Source: Caulobacteraceae bacterium (GTDB lineage Bacteria > Pseudomonadota > Alphaproteobacteria > Caulobacterales > Caulobacteraceae). Taken from it: a stretch of DNA of 64,000 nucleotides. The stretch covers positions 1 to 64,000 of the forward strand of contig CANESI010000001.1 of NCBI GenBank assembly GCA_947441065.1. The letters are read 5' to 3'. This document shows, one piece after another, positions 37,412 through 47,720 of the stretch. How positions within the stretch are numbered: position 1 is the first letter of the stretch; the number at the start of each line of letters is the position of its first letter. A program made the position numbers and the translations under genes. The notes under the pieces are model-generated. The model was not told the DNA's origin. It worked only from the letters and a program-made list of their open reading frames with translations, and ran no database searches.

Positions 37412-38002
37412 ATGTCCAATCCGCTCGACGACAAGGCCTTGGATCAACTGTTTCGCACGGCGCGGTCGCACAATGGCTGGACGGCGCAAACCGTCTCCGA
37501 GACCCTAATCCGGGCGGTCTATGAGTTGGCCAAATATGGTCCGACCTCGGCCAATGCCTCGCCCGCGCGGTTTGTCTTTGTGACATCACCTGAGGCGAAG
37601 GCCCGCCTGCTGCCGCTCCTGTCCGAAGGCAATCGCGCCAAGTCCGCAGCCGCGCCTGTGACGGTGATCATTGGCCAAGATCTGGACTTTGCCGAACAGA
37701 TGCCGCGCCTCTTTCCCCATGATCCCAATGCCCGCTATTGGTTCAGCGCGCCGGGCGTGACCGAGGCCACCGCCATGCGCAACAGCACCCTTCAGGGGGC
37801 CTATCTGATGATCGCGGCGCGCGCGCTCGGTCTCGATTGCGGGCCAATGTCGGGCTTTGATAGCGCGGGCGTTGATGCCGAGTTCTTTGCCGACACCAAT
37901 ATCAAGGCCAATTTCCTGTGTAATATTGGCTATGGCACGGACGAGCACCTCTTTGCCCGCTCACCGCGTCTGGCCTTTGAGGAAGCCTGTCAGGTCCTGT
38001 GA
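37412..38002 (+). CDS. Nitroreductase family protein, RutE/HadB-like (malonic semialdehyde reductase type)
   Basis: 196 aa from ATG 37412 ([14 protein letters not shown]); a longer frame extends back into nfuA without homology. Flavin-binding family features: [44 protein letters not shown] and [11 protein letters not shown]. The closest recognised subgroup is RutE/HadB-like reductases. No other rut pathway genes are present, so pyrimidine catabolism is doubtful. A general NAD(P)H flavin oxidoreductase is possible. Confidence 0.88.
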   Translation: MSNPLDDKALDQLFRTARSHNGWTAQTVSETLIRAVYELAKYGPTSANASPARFVFVTSPEAKARLLPLLSEGNRAKSAAAPVTVIIGQDLDFAEQMPRLFPHDPNARYWFSAPGVTEATAMRNSTLQGAYLMIAARALGLDCGPMSGFDSAGVDAEFFADTNIKANFLCNIGYGTDEHLFARSPRLAFEEACQVL

Positions 38003-38024
38003 TCGGACAGCTTAGGGCCGCCGC

Positions 38025-38687
38025 ATGATCCTTCTGGCCCTCGATACGGCCCTGAATGCCTGCAGCGTCGCGCTGGTCGAGGATGGACGCGTGCTGGCCA
38101 GCCAGAGCGAACCCATGGTGCGTGGCCACCAAGAGCGCTTGGCCCTGATGGTACAAGAGGTGATGGCCAAGGCGGATCTGCCCTTTTGCGCATTGGACCG
38201 GATCGCCGTTACGGTCGGGCCGGGCTCCTTTACCGGCCTTCGGGTCGGCATGGCCTTTGCCAAGGGGCTGGCTCTGGCGCTGGATCGGCCCTGTATCGGT
38301 ATTGGCTCCTTGCAGGCTCTGGGCGCTTCGGTCTCGCCTGAGGGGCTGGTCGCTGCAGTCATTGATGGGCGCCGGGGCCAGCTTTATGTGCAGGCCTTTA
38401 TCGATGGCCATCCCGTCATGGCCCCCGATGCCCTGTCCGCCGAGGTAGCGGCCGCGAGGCTGGGTGAGCTTTGGCAAGGTGGGCCTGTCACCTTGGTCGG
38501 ACCGGGGGCCTCGGCTCTGGCCGGTATCTTTGCCCAAGCGGTGGTGATCGAGCTTGCCGCTGCCGATCCCGCCGCCATTGCCCAGCAGGCGAGCATCGCC
38601 CCAATTGTGCCGCCCAAGCCGCTCTATCTGCGTGCGCCCGATGCCAAGCTGCCGGGCGGTATCACGCCGCCGGATCTGGACCTGTGA
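38025..38687 (+). CDS. tsaB: tRNA threonylcarbamoyladenosine biosynthesis protein TsaB
   Basis: 220 aa ASKHA-fold protein: LALDTALNACSVALVEDGRVLA at the N-terminus and GPGSFTGLRVGMAFAKGLALAL (about residues 64-85). Partner of TsaD in making the t6A37 modification of ANN-reading tRNAs. ATG start. The stop overlaps the rimI GTG start by 4 nt. The tsaB-rimI pairing is widespread. Confidence 0.95.
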   Translation: MILLALDTALNACSVALVEDGRVLASQSEPMVRGHQERLALMVQEVMAKADLPFCALDRIAVTVGPGSFTGLRVGMAFAKGLALALDRPCIGIGSLQALGASVSPEGLVAAVIDGRRGQLYVQAFIDGHPVMAPDALSAEVAAARLGELWQGGPVTLVGPGASALAGIFAQAVVIELAAADPAAIAQQASIAPIVPPKPLYLRAPDAKLPGGITPPDLDL

Positions 38688-39157
38688 CGAAGGTTCAGCA
38701 GGCGCCGGTTCGCGTGGCCGCACAGCGCGATGCCCAAGCCCTCGCGGCGCTTCATGCCCGCGCCTTTGATCATCCTTGGCTGGTGACCGCCATCGCCGAT
38801 CTGTTGGCAGGGGAGGATGTGATCGCCCTGATGGCGGAAGATTCCACCGGTCCCCTCGGCTTTGTCTTAGCGCGCGTGGTGGCTGGCGAAGCCGAAATCT
38901 TGACCATTGCCGTTGATCCAAACCATCGCCGTAGCGGCCTTGGGCAGGCCCTCTTGGCGGCGGCCAGCGACCGGGCGACACAGCAGGGCGGCGAGGCGCT
39001 GTTTTTAGAGGTGTCTGTCGCCAATCAGGCCGCCCTTGCCCTCTATGAGCAGGCGGGTTTCGTTCGGGTTGGTTTGCGACGCGGTTACTATAGGGGCGCG
39101 GATGGTCGGTCAGTTGATGCCTTGGTCTTGCGACGCAACCTTAACAAGCGCGCCTGA
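38684..39157 (+). CDS. rimI: Ribosomal protein S18 alanine N-acetyltransferase RimI
   Basis: 157 aa GNAT-fold protein. The acetyl-CoA loop is in ILTIAVDPNHRRSGLGQALL, and the C-terminal FLEVSVANQAALALYEQAGFVRVG is typical of RimI. GTG 38684 overlaps the tsaB stop (GTGA), giving translational coupling; a much longer frame runs back inside tsaB and is not credible. Acetylates the N-terminus of S18; in alphaproteobacteria the target is inferred. Confidence 0.92.
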   Translation: MTKVQQAPVRVAAQRDAQALAALHARAFDHPWLVTAIADLLAGEDVIALMAEDSTGPLGFVLARVVAGEAEILTIAVDPNHRRSGLGQALLAAASDRATQQGGEALFLEVSVANQAALALYEQAGFVRVGLRRGYYRGADGRSVDALVLRRNLNKRA

Positions 39158-39192
39158 TACCGCTATGATGCTCACGTTAGGTTGGCAGGCGG

Positions 39193-39627
39193 GTGGGCGT
39201 TTTGGACCGTATTGAACAGCTATGTGTCGACAAGGGCATGCGGATGACCGATCAGCGCCGCGTGGTGGCGCGTGTTCTGTCCAACGCGACGGACCATCCC
39301 GACGTTGAAGAGCTCTATCGCAGGTCAGCGGCCGTAGATCCTCACATCTCGATCGCGACCGTCTATCGCACCGTGCGCCTGTTCGAAGAGGCCGGCATCA
39401 TTGCCCGCCACGAGTTTCGCGACGGCCGCGCGCGCTATGAAGAGGCACCGCAAGATCACCACGACCACCTCATCGATATGAAGACCGGAAAGGTCATTGA
39501 GTTCATGGACGAAGAGATCGAAGCCCTACAGGCGGCCATTGCGCGCCGCCTCGGCTATCGGCTCATTGATCACCGGCTAGAGCTCTATGGTGTGCCTTTG
39601 GACGCGGCAGAGGACAGCAAGGGTTAA
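39193..39627 (+). CDS. fur: Ferric uptake regulator family protein Fur
   Basis: 144 aa. The winged helix (RMTDQRRVVARVLSNATDHPDVEELYRRSA, then ISIATVYRTVRLFEEAGII) is followed by a dimerisation domain with the metal-binding HHDHLID segment. The paired CxxC structural-zinc motifs of enterobacterial Fur are absent; the only Cys is near residue 11. That is usual for alphaproteobacterial Fur. GTG start. Represses iron uptake with Fe(II); Mur or Irr are alternatives, but the motif pattern fits Fur. Confidence 0.9.
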   Translation: MGVLDRIEQLCVDKGMRMTDQRRVVARVLSNATDHPDVEELYRRSAAVDPHISIATVYRTVRLFEEAGIIARHEFRDGRARYEEAPQDHHDHLIDMKTGKVIEFMDEEIEALQAAIARRLGYRLIDHRLELYGVPLDAAEDSKG

Positions 39628-39681
39628 GCGGCTCTGGCTGGGCATCTTGCCACCGGACCTCTACGACCCCATAACCCCATC

Positions 39682-41039
<1,358 letters not shown>

Positions 41040-41043
<4 letters not shown>

Positions 41044-41987
41044 GCCGCGTCATCGACGAGTTCATCGCCCTGCCTGAGCCCATTCAGGCGGCCATTTGCG
41101 GGGCCAATGCCCGCCATGTTGCCCTGATCGAAAATGCCTTTTCGGTACTGATCGAGACGCCCGGCGGGGGTCTGGCTCTGCGCGGTGCGGCCAAGAGCCT
41201 GACCGGGGCCAAGGCGGTGATCGATAGTTTGGCTGACCGTGCCCGCTCGGGGGCTGAGGTGGCCGAATCGGATGTCCGCATGGCCATTGGCGCGGTGCGC
41301 TCTGGCGATAAGCCCGGCGCGGCCCGGTCCATGCCGATGGGCAAGCGCGGTGTGGTGGCGGCCAAGACGGCGGCTCAAGCCAACTATCTGGAGATGCTGA
41401 GCCGATATGAGCTGGTCTTCGGCGTCGGCCCTGCCGGAACCGGCAAGACCTATCTGGCTGTGGCACACGGGGCCAATATGTTGCTGCGCGGCGAGGTGGA
41501 CCGTCTGGTCGTGACTCGTCCAGCCGTCGAGGCGGGCGAGCGTCTGGGCTTTTTGCCGGGCGACCTGACCGAGAAGGTTGACCCCTATATGGCCCCGGTC
41601 TGGGAGGCCCTGACCGATCTGTTGGGCGCTGAACAGCTTCGCCGCCGCCGTGAAAAGGGCGAGATCGAGGTTGCCCCCATCGCCTTCATGCGCGGACGGA
41701 CCCTGAGCCATGCCTTTGTCATTGTCGATGAGGCCCAGAACGCCTCGCGCCTGCAGATGAAGATGGTCCTGACCCGTCTGGGTGAGGGCGCGCGGATGGT
41801 GGTAACGGGCGATCCCTCGCAGGTTGACCTGCTCAATCCCAGAGACTCTGGCCTGTCCCACGCGGTGGGCCTCTTGGATGGGGTCAAGGGCGTCGGCATT
41901 TCGCGCTTTTCAGCCGAGGATGTGGTACGCCATCCCTTGGTCGAGCGCATTGTGCGGGCCTATGACGCCGACAGTAACCGGACCTAG
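41040..41987 (+). CDS. phoH: PhoH family ATPase/RNA helicase-like protein
   Basis: 315 aa. An N-terminal KH-like portion (about 20-90) precedes the PhoH ATPase with Walker [11 protein letters not shown] at 128-137 and Walker [10 protein letters not shown], then [11 protein letters not shown]. Together with YbeY it forms a conserved rRNA-processing neighbourhood; its exact role is not settled. TTG start within TTGA at the miaB stop, so translation is coupled. ybeY follows 2 nt later. Confidence 0.94.
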
Positions 41988-41989
41988 CG

Positions 41990-42493
41990 ATGGATCCTCT
42001 CGCCATTGAGGTGGAGATTGACGACGAGGCTTGGTTGCCCGCCCTGTCCTTGACGCAGGACGAGACCCAAGCCCTGATCGGCAGAGCCGCTCAGGCGGCC
42101 TTGTCCGCGCCGCGCCTGACCGATGTTGAGGGTAGCGCGATAGTGGTGCTGTTGACGGATAATGAGGCGGTTCAAGCCTTGAACGGCCGGTTCCGGGGGC
42201 AAGATAAGCCCACCAATGTCCTGTCCTTTCCCGCCCCGCAGAATACTGAAGGTCATTTGGGTGATATAGCCTTGGCGCTCGGGGTCTGCGTGCGCGAGGC
42301 CGATGAGCAGGGTAAGAGCCTTGCCGATCATCTTTGTCATCTAACGGTGCATGGGACCTTGCATCTTTTAGGCTATGATCACGAAACCGACGCTGAGGCT
42401 GAGTTGATGGAGGGGCTAGAACGCACCCTTCTGGCTGGCCTTGGTGTGACGGACCCCTATGGAGCGCCCGCGCAAGACCATGTCCAGTCCTGA
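41990..42493 (+). CDS. ybeY: Endoribonuclease YbeY
   Basis: 167 aa metal-dependent RNase. Zinc-site motif H-x3-H-x5-GxxH is seen in HLTVHGTLHLLGYDH. Also FRGQDKPTNVLSFP and the RNR-equivalent loop LNGRFRG. Works in 16S rRNA 3'-end maturation and ribosome quality control. ATG start 2 nt after phoH; the 3' end overlaps corC. Confidence 0.96.
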   Translation: MDPLAIEVEIDDEAWLPALSLTQDETQALIGRAAQAALSAPRLTDVEGSAIVVLLTDNEAVQALNGRFRGQDKPTNVLSFPAPQNTEGHLGDIALALGVCVREADEQGKSLADHLCHLTVHGTLHLLGYDHETDAEAELMEGLERTLLAGLGVTDPYGAPAQDHVQS

Positions 42494-43394
42494 CGATCCC
42501 AGTTCCAAGACCCCCTCAACCAACGGCACTCAAAAGCCGGTCGCTCGCCGCCGTCGCAGTGATCGCGGCCTGTTCGCTGCGCTGGGATGGGGCCGGAAGG
42601 GTAAGGGCGCAACGCCAACGGCCTCAACCGGTGCGGCTACAGCCGATGGGGCCGTCGATATTGTCGATCAGGCCGAGGCCTTTAAGACCCTGCGCGTCGA
42701 TGACGTCATGACCCCGCGCGCCGACATTGTTGCCATCGATATTTCCGCGCCCTTTGAAGAGGTCCTGTCGACCTTCATCGAGGCTGGCCATTCACGTATG
42801 CCGATCTATCGCGACAATCTCGATGACCCGGTCGGGGTGGTCCATGTCAAGGATGTGTTCAAACTGCTCGCCGATGAGGCCAAGCGCCCGGCCCAGAGCG
42901 AGCCGGTGTTGCACCGCCTTCGCCGTGAAGTGCTCTATGTCCCCGCCTCGATGAGGGCGGCGGACCTGCTGGTCAAGATGCAGGCGACGCGCATCCATAT
43001 GGCGCTGGTGATTGATGAGTACGGTGGCACCGACGGCATTGTCACGCTTGAGGATCTGGTTGAGGCCGTTGTCGGTGAGATTGATGATGAGCATGATGAC
43101 GCCCATCAGGCCTCCATCGTCGCGCGCGCTGGCGGTATCTATGAATGTGATGCCCGCGCGCCGCTGGAAGAGCTCGAGGCTATGGCTGATACTGAGCTGA
43201 TGCTGGCCGACTATGAGGAAGAGATCGACACGGTCGGCGGGCTGGTCAGCGCCCTTGCCGGACGGGTGCCGCAGCGCGGCGAGGTGATCGCCCATCCCTC
43301 AGGCTTCGAGTTCGAAATTACCGATGCGGACCCGCGCCGGGTCAAGCGCCTACGGATGAGAAGCGCCACGCCAGCGGCTATAGAAGCCCCGTGA
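42459..43394 (+). CDS. CorC/HlyC-type CBS-domain protein (hemolysin family, soluble)
   Basis: 311 aa. A low-complexity, basic N-terminal tail (about 1-60), then paired CBS domains ([14 protein letters not shown] and [15 protein letters not shown], with VVHVKDVF and [15 protein letters not shown]) and the C-terminal CorC_HlyC domain (about 230-300). No DUF21 membrane domain, so it is the soluble CorC form linked to magnesium/cobalt efflux or membrane homeostasis; function is inferred. A second ATG at 42480 would shorten the overlap with ybeY from 35 to 14 nt and is equally possible. Confidence 0.9.
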   Translation: MERPRKTMSSPDDPSSKTPSTNGTQKPVARRRRSDRGLFAALGWGRKGKGATPTASTGAATADGAVDIVDQAEAFKTLRVDDVMTPRADIVAIDISAPFEEVLSTFIEAGHSRMPIYRDNLDDPVGVVHVKDVFKLLADEAKRPAQSEPVLHRLRREVLYVPASMRAADLLVKMQATRIHMALVIDEYGGTDGIVTLEDLVEAVVGEIDDEHDDAHQASIVARAGGIYECDARAPLEELEAMADTELMLADYEEEIDTVGGLVSALAGRVPQRGEVIAHPSGFEFEITDADPRRVKRLRMRSATPAAIEAP

Positions 43395-45001
43395 TCCAAC
43401 AGCGCCTCGATCTCGTGGCGCGCTGGGCGCAGGGACGGTGGGGCGCGGCCCTTTGCTGTCTGTTGGCAGGGTTGGGCGCGGCGTTGGCGCACCCGCCCTT
43501 TGGGGTTCTGCCCGGACTGTTGGGCTATGGTCTCGCGCTTCACCTGATTGATCAGGATACGGGTGCGCCCCATCGATTGAGGGGCGGCTTTTGGCGCGGC
43601 TGGCTGGTCGGTCTGGCCTATTTTTTCGTCAGCACCTGGTGGGTCGGCGAAGCCTTTTTGGTCGAGATTGAGCTCTATGGCTGGATGGCCCCGATCGCGG
43701 TCCTGTCCCTGTCGGGCGGGCTGGCCCTGTTTTGGGGGGCGGCGGCCCTAGCCTATCGGTGGGTGGTTCCCAAACAGGCCTCAGCCTTGGTTCGGATCTC
43801 AGCCTTTGTGCTGGTCTTTTCGGTCGTCGAATGGCTGCGAGGCCATGTTCTGACGGGCTTTGCCTGGAACCTGCCGGGGGAGACTTGGCGGGCGGGGTCT
43901 GCACCCTCACAAATGGCGTCGGTGGTTGGGGCCTATGGGCTGAGCCTTATCACCCTATGGATCGCCGGATCCTTTGGCCTGCTGCTGCGCCAAGATCAGC
44001 GGCGGCAGGGCTTGGTCCTCGCGAGCCTTGCCGTCGCCTTGGCCGCAGGTCTCTATGGCTTTGGCATGGTTCGGTTGGGTAGCGCTTTAGTTCCATCGGC
44101 AAGCGGCCCTGTGGTGCGCATCGTCCAGGCCAATATTCCACAGTCCGCCAAATGGACGCCGGAAAATTTCCGCAATATTCTGGCCAAATATACAGCCCTG
44201 ACCGCCCATCCGAGCAAGGGCCCCGTTCCGGCGGTGGTGATTTGGCCCGAGGGCGCTATTCCGGCCGCCTTGGATGACTATCTGGCGCCCGGCAGCTGGA
44301 CGCGTGAGGCGGTCGTGGCCTCGCTCAAGCCCGGTCAGGTCCTGATGGTGGGCGGCTATCGACTGGGAGGTACCTTCGAGAGACCGGTCTATTATAACAG
44401 CCTGCTGGGTGTCCGCCGCGAGGATGAGGGCCTGAAGGTCACGGGCGTCTATGACAAGTTCCGGCTGGTGCCTTTCGGAGAATATCTGCCGTTGGGCGAG
44501 ATCCTTGGGCGGCTAGGTATTCGGCGCCTTGTCCATGCCCCGGATGATTTCACGCCGGGTCCAAGGCCGCAGCCCGTCCAGTTTGATGGCTTGCCGCTGG
44601 TTCAGCCCCTGATCTGTTACGAGAGCCTGTTTCCGGGCTTTACGCGCGAGGGGGCGGCCCTGTCCGGCCGCCGCGCGGCGTGGATATTGAACATCTCGAA
44701 TGATGCCTGGTTTGGCAAGACCAGCGGCCCTTGGCAGCATTTGAACATTGCCAGCTACCGCGCCATCGAAGAGGGACTGCCGATGGTGCGGTCGACGCCG
44801 ACCGGCATATCGGCCGTGATTGACGCCTATGGCCGACGTGACCCAAGCCAAAGCCTGGTTCAGGGGGCTGAGGGGGTCATTGATTCGATCCTGCCGGAGG
44901 CTCTGGCTCCAACCGTCTATAGCCGTCTTGGCGATGGACCCTTCGCCGCCATGTTATTGATAGTCTTGATTATTATATTGGTCTTAAGGCGCCGTAATTA
45001 G
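43391..45001 (+). CDS. lnt: Apolipoprotein N-acyltransferase Lnt
   Basis: 536 aa. The N-terminal half has about seven membrane segments; the periplasmic nitrilase domain carries the catalytic triad E287 (WPEGAIP), K356 (YDKFRLVPFGE) and C409 (ICYESLF). A last membrane helix ends the protein (MLLIVLIIILVL). Adds the third acyl chain to lipoproteins. GTG start overlapping corC by 4 nt. The small lipoprotein at 54855 would be one of its possible substrates. Confidence 0.96.
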   Translation: MIQQRLDLVARWAQGRWGAALCCLLAGLGAALAHPPFGVLPGLLGYGLALHLIDQDTGAPHRLRGGFWRGWLVGLAYFFVSTWWVGEAFLVEIELYGWMAPIAVLSLSGGLALFWGAAALAYRWVVPKQASALVRISAFVLVFSVVEWLRGHVLTGFAWNLPGETWRAGSAPSQMASVVGAYGLSLITLWIAGSFGLLLRQDQRRQGLVLASLAVALAAGLYGFGMVRLGSALVPSASGPVVRIVQANIPQSAKWTPENFRNILAKYTALTAHPSKGPVPAVVIWPEGAIPAALDDYLAPGSWTREAVVASLKPGQVLMVGGYRLGGTFERPVYYNSLLGVRREDEGLKVTGVYDKFRLVPFGEYLPLGEILGRLGIRRLVHAPDDFTPGPRPQPVQFDGLPLVQPLICYESLFPGFTREGAALSGRRAAWILNISNDAWFGKTSGPWQHLNIASYRAIEEGLPMVRSTPTGISAVIDAYGRRDPSQSLVQGAEGVIDSILPEALAPTVYSRLGDGPFAAMLLIVLIIILVLRRRN

Positions 45002-45064
45002 ATAAAACCACGTGACAGGTCGCGATTAATGGTAAACAAAAATGCCATCCAAGGTTAAATCTAT

Positions 45065-45532
45065 ATGGAACAGACATCCATGGGCGTGCCAGCACCAATT
45101 GAACGATTTCCGAATCCCGCAGACTTGCATGTCGGCGCAAGAGTTCGGATGCGACGTAAGCTTCTTGGCATTAGTCAGGAGAAACTGGCGGAAGAGCTTG
45201 GCCTGACCTTTCAGCAGATCCAAAAATACGAAAGGGGTGCCAATCGCGTCAGCGCCTCAAAACTTTATGAAATTGCTCGCGCCCTATCGACACCGGTCGC
45301 CTATTTCTTTGATGGTCTCAGTGATCCGACGGAGCCGCAGAGGTTTGGCTTTGCTGAATCGGGTTCCGACCAGTTTGTGCACGAGTTCCTAATGACTCCA
45401 GAAGGGCTGGAACTGGCGATACTCTTTCCAAAGGTCCCAAGGGGGCGCCTGCGGCGGCGGTTGCTAGAGCTGGTTCGGGCCATGGGCGACCCCTCTGGTG
45501 TGGTCGACTTGGATAAGGATCCTCACGACTAG
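45065..45532 (+). CDS. XRE-family transcriptional regulator
   Basis: 155 aa. A Cro/C1 helix-turn-helix at about 22-77 (VGARVRMRRKLLGISQEKLAEELGLTFQQIQKYERGANRVS), then ASKLYEIARALSTPVAYFFDGL. The C-terminal ~60 residues form a basic helix (RGRLRRRLLELVRAM). Regulators of this type between lnt and metK are common in Caulobacterales and Rhizobiales; their targets are poorly known. Directly downstream is a dyad in the metK promoter that it might bind. Confidence 0.9.
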   Translation: MEQTSMGVPAPIERFPNPADLHVGARVRMRRKLLGISQEKLAEELGLTFQQIQKYERGANRVSASKLYEIARALSTPVAYFFDGLSDPTEPQRFGFAESGSDQFVHEFLMTPEGLELAILFPKVPRGRLRRRLLELVRAMGDPSGVVDLDKDPHD

Positions 45533-45554
45533 ACATGCAACCAAAAGACCTGAC

Positions 45555-45583
45555 TTGCAGATATAAACATATCTTTATATGAT
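45555..45583 (+). promoter_or_regulatory. metK promoter with an inverted repeat in the spacer
   Basis: TTGCAG (45555-45560) and TATGAT (45578-45583) are 17 nt apart; the -10 is good, the -35 poor. The perfect inverted repeat AGATAT-AAAC-ATATCT (45560-45575) fills the spacer, where a bound repressor would block polymerase. The rest of the 137-nt leader up to the metK start was inspected for a SAM riboswitch; none was recognised. Confidence 0.5.
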
Positions 45584-45669
45584 TGGCGCTTAAGGGGTGC
45601 GTGAGGCGAAGCGTATCCTCAATCATCCTCGCCTATCCGATAAAGACTTTCCTGCAAGGAGTGTGTCCT

Positions 45670-46866
45670 GTGAGCCGTGCATCCTATATTTTCACGAGCG
45701 AAAGCGTTTCTGAGGGCCATCCTGATAAGGTTGCCGATCGGATCTCTGATGTGGTTGTTGACGCCTTTCTCGGCGAAGAGCCAGAGGCCCGCGTGGCCTG
45801 CGAGACCCTCGTCACGACCAACCGTATTGTTCTCGCCGGTGAGGTTCGCGCCTCGACCAAGGAAAAGACCAAGGCCATCATTGCTGGTCTAGAGCCCAAG
45901 GTTCGCGCGGCGATTAAGGATATTGGCTACGAGCAAAAGGGCTTCCATTGGGAAAAGGCCAAGTTCGCTTGCCACCTCCATGGTCAGTCGGCCCATATTG
46001 CACAGGGCGTCGATTCCTCTGCGACCAAGGATGAGGGCGCGGGCGATCAGGGCATTATGTTCGGCTATGCGACCAATGAGACGCCGCAGCTCATGCCTGC
46101 GACGCTGCAATATAGCCACGACATCCTGCATCGTTTGGCCCAGCTGCGTCACTCGGGCGAGCTGTCAGAGCTGGAACCCGACGCCAAGAGCCAGGTGACC
46201 CTGCTCTATGAGAACGGCAAGCCGACCCAGGTCCTACAGATCGTGGTGTCCCACCAGCACAAGAAGCGCATCGACGGTAAGATCGCGACCTCTAAGCGGG
46301 TGCTCGACCTGATCAAGCCGCATGTCCTGTCGATCTTCCCTGAGGGTCTGGTGACCCGCAAGACCAAGTGGCACGTCAACCCCACCGGCCGTTTTGAGAT
46401 CGGCGGCCCCGATGGGGATGCCGGCCTGACCGGCCGCAAGATCATTGTCGACACCTATGGCGGCGCCTCACCCCACGGCGGCGGCGCCTTCTCTGGCAAG
46501 GACCCGACGAAGGTGGACCGTTCGGCGGCCTATCTGTGCCGTTATCTGGCCAAGAATGTTGTCGCCGCAGGTCTGGCCGACAAGTGCACGATCCAAATCT
46601 CCTACGCCATTGGCGTGGCTCAGCCCCTGTCCTTCTATGTCGATCTGCATGATACGGGCCGCGTCGATCCAGCCCTTCTGGAGAAGGTCCTGCCAGAACT
46701 GGTTGGCGGTGCGACCCCGCGCGCCATCCGCGAGCACCTGCAGCTCAATCGTCCCATCTATGCCCGCACCGCAGCCTATGGCCACTTTGGCCGTGAGCCG
46801 GACAATGAAGGCGGCTTTAGCTGGGAGCGCACCGATCTGGTCAAGGACTTGAGCGGTCTGGCCTAA
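45670..46866 (+). CDS. metK: S-adenosylmethionine synthetase
   Basis: 398 aa from GTG 45670 ([27 protein letters not shown] split), with AGGAG 9 nt upstream; an in-frame upstream ATG lacks homology. Motifs: GHPDKVAD (substrate/metal), [12 protein letters not shown] (methionine binding), [18 protein letters not shown]. It makes SAM from methionine and ATP, the cofactor for RsmI, TrmB, MiaB and HemW in this window. trmB follows 17 nt later. Confidence 0.97.
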   Translation: MSRASYIFTSESVSEGHPDKVADRISDVVVDAFLGEEPEARVACETLVTTNRIVLAGEVRASTKEKTKAIIAGLEPKVRAAIKDIGYEQKGFHWEKAKFACHLHGQSAHIAQGVDSSATKDEGAGDQGIMFGYATNETPQLMPATLQYSHDILHRLAQLRHSGELSELEPDAKSQVTLLYENGKPTQVLQIVVSHQHKKRIDGKIATSKRVLDLIKPHVLSIFPEGLVTRKTKWHVNPTGRFEIGGPDGDAGLTGRKIIVDTYGGASPHGGGAFSGKDPTKVDRSAAYLCRYLAKNVVAAGLADKCTIQISYAIGVAQPLSFYVDLHDTGRVDPALLEKVLPELVGGATPRAIREHLQLNRPIYARTAAYGHFGREPDNEGGFSWERTDLVKDLSGLA

Positions 46867-46883
46867 TCAGGCTAAGGGGCGCT

Positions 46884-47576
46884 ATGTCCATTGGCCAAAA
46901 ACCTCACGGGCCTTTGCGTTCCTATGGGCGCATCAAGGCGCGGCAACTGAAGACGCGGCAGGCGGGCCTGATCGAGGCCAATCTGCCGCGCCTATCCATC
47001 CCCGATCCCGCCCTCGGGCCGATTGATCCGGCGGCCCTTGCGCCCGGTTTCGACGAGGTCTGGCTGGAGATCGGCTTTGGCGCAGGCGAGCATATGGCCG
47101 CCCAGGCCCAGCGCCATCCGCAGGTCCTGATCATGGGGGCCGAGCCGTTCTTAAATGGTGCCGCCAGCGCCGTGCGCCACATTGACGAGCGCGGCATCGA
47201 CAATATCCGCATCCTTCAGGGCGATGGGCGCGAGCTGGCCGCAGCCCTGCCGAGCGCGTGCCTCTCGCGCATCTTCATCCTCTTCCCCGACCCTTGGCCC
47301 AAGTCGCGCCATCATAAGCGCCGCCTGATCCAGCCGGCGGTCATTGCCGAGCTGGCGCGGGTCTTAAAACCAGGTGGGCGCCTAAGATTTGCCACCGACT
47401 GGGCCGACTATGCCGACTGGACCCTGCAAAGGTTCAATCACAGCGCCGATTTCCGCTGGACCGCCGAGAGGGCCACCGACTGGACCACTCCGCCAGCCGA
47501 CCACGTCACCACGCGCTATGAAGAAAAACGCCTCGGCGATTGTGACCCTGTGTTTCTGGATTTTGAGCGGGCTTAG
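46884..47576 (+). CDS. trmB: tRNA (guanine-N7-)-methyltransferase TrmB
   Basis: 230 aa. SAM-binding IGFGAGEHMAAQA (about residue 60) and the family signature FPDPWPKSRHHKRRLIQP. Methylates G46 of tRNAs. ATG start 17 nt after metK, likely the same transcript. The 144-nt spacer after it (47577-47720) is AT-rich at first and shows no feature I can support. Confidence 0.95.
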   Translation: MSIGQKPHGPLRSYGRIKARQLKTRQAGLIEANLPRLSIPDPALGPIDPAALAPGFDEVWLEIGFGAGEHMAAQAQRHPQVLIMGAEPFLNGAASAVRHIDERGIDNIRILQGDGRELAAALPSACLSRIFILFPDPWPKSRHHKRRLIQPAVIAELARVLKPGGRLRFATDWADYADWTLQRFNHSADFRWTAERATDWTTPPADHVTTRYEEKRLGDCDPVFLDFERA

Positions 47577-47720
47577 GGCGCGCGCCAAAAATTCGAATAG
47601 ACTTTTAACGACTTTTGATAGATAAATGGGCTGCACGGTCTTCGCATGGTGATAAGGGCTCTGGGAGCACTTTCGTCAGGATAGCCATGATTGCGGATTT
47701 CGCGGGTCGTGCTTTTTTCT

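Noticed and set aside
45533-45669. SAM riboswitch upstream of metK
   Set aside because: The leader was inspected for SAM-II, SAM/SAH and S-box-like cores. None was recognisable by eye, so only a promoter and dyad are reported. A covariance search would be decisive.
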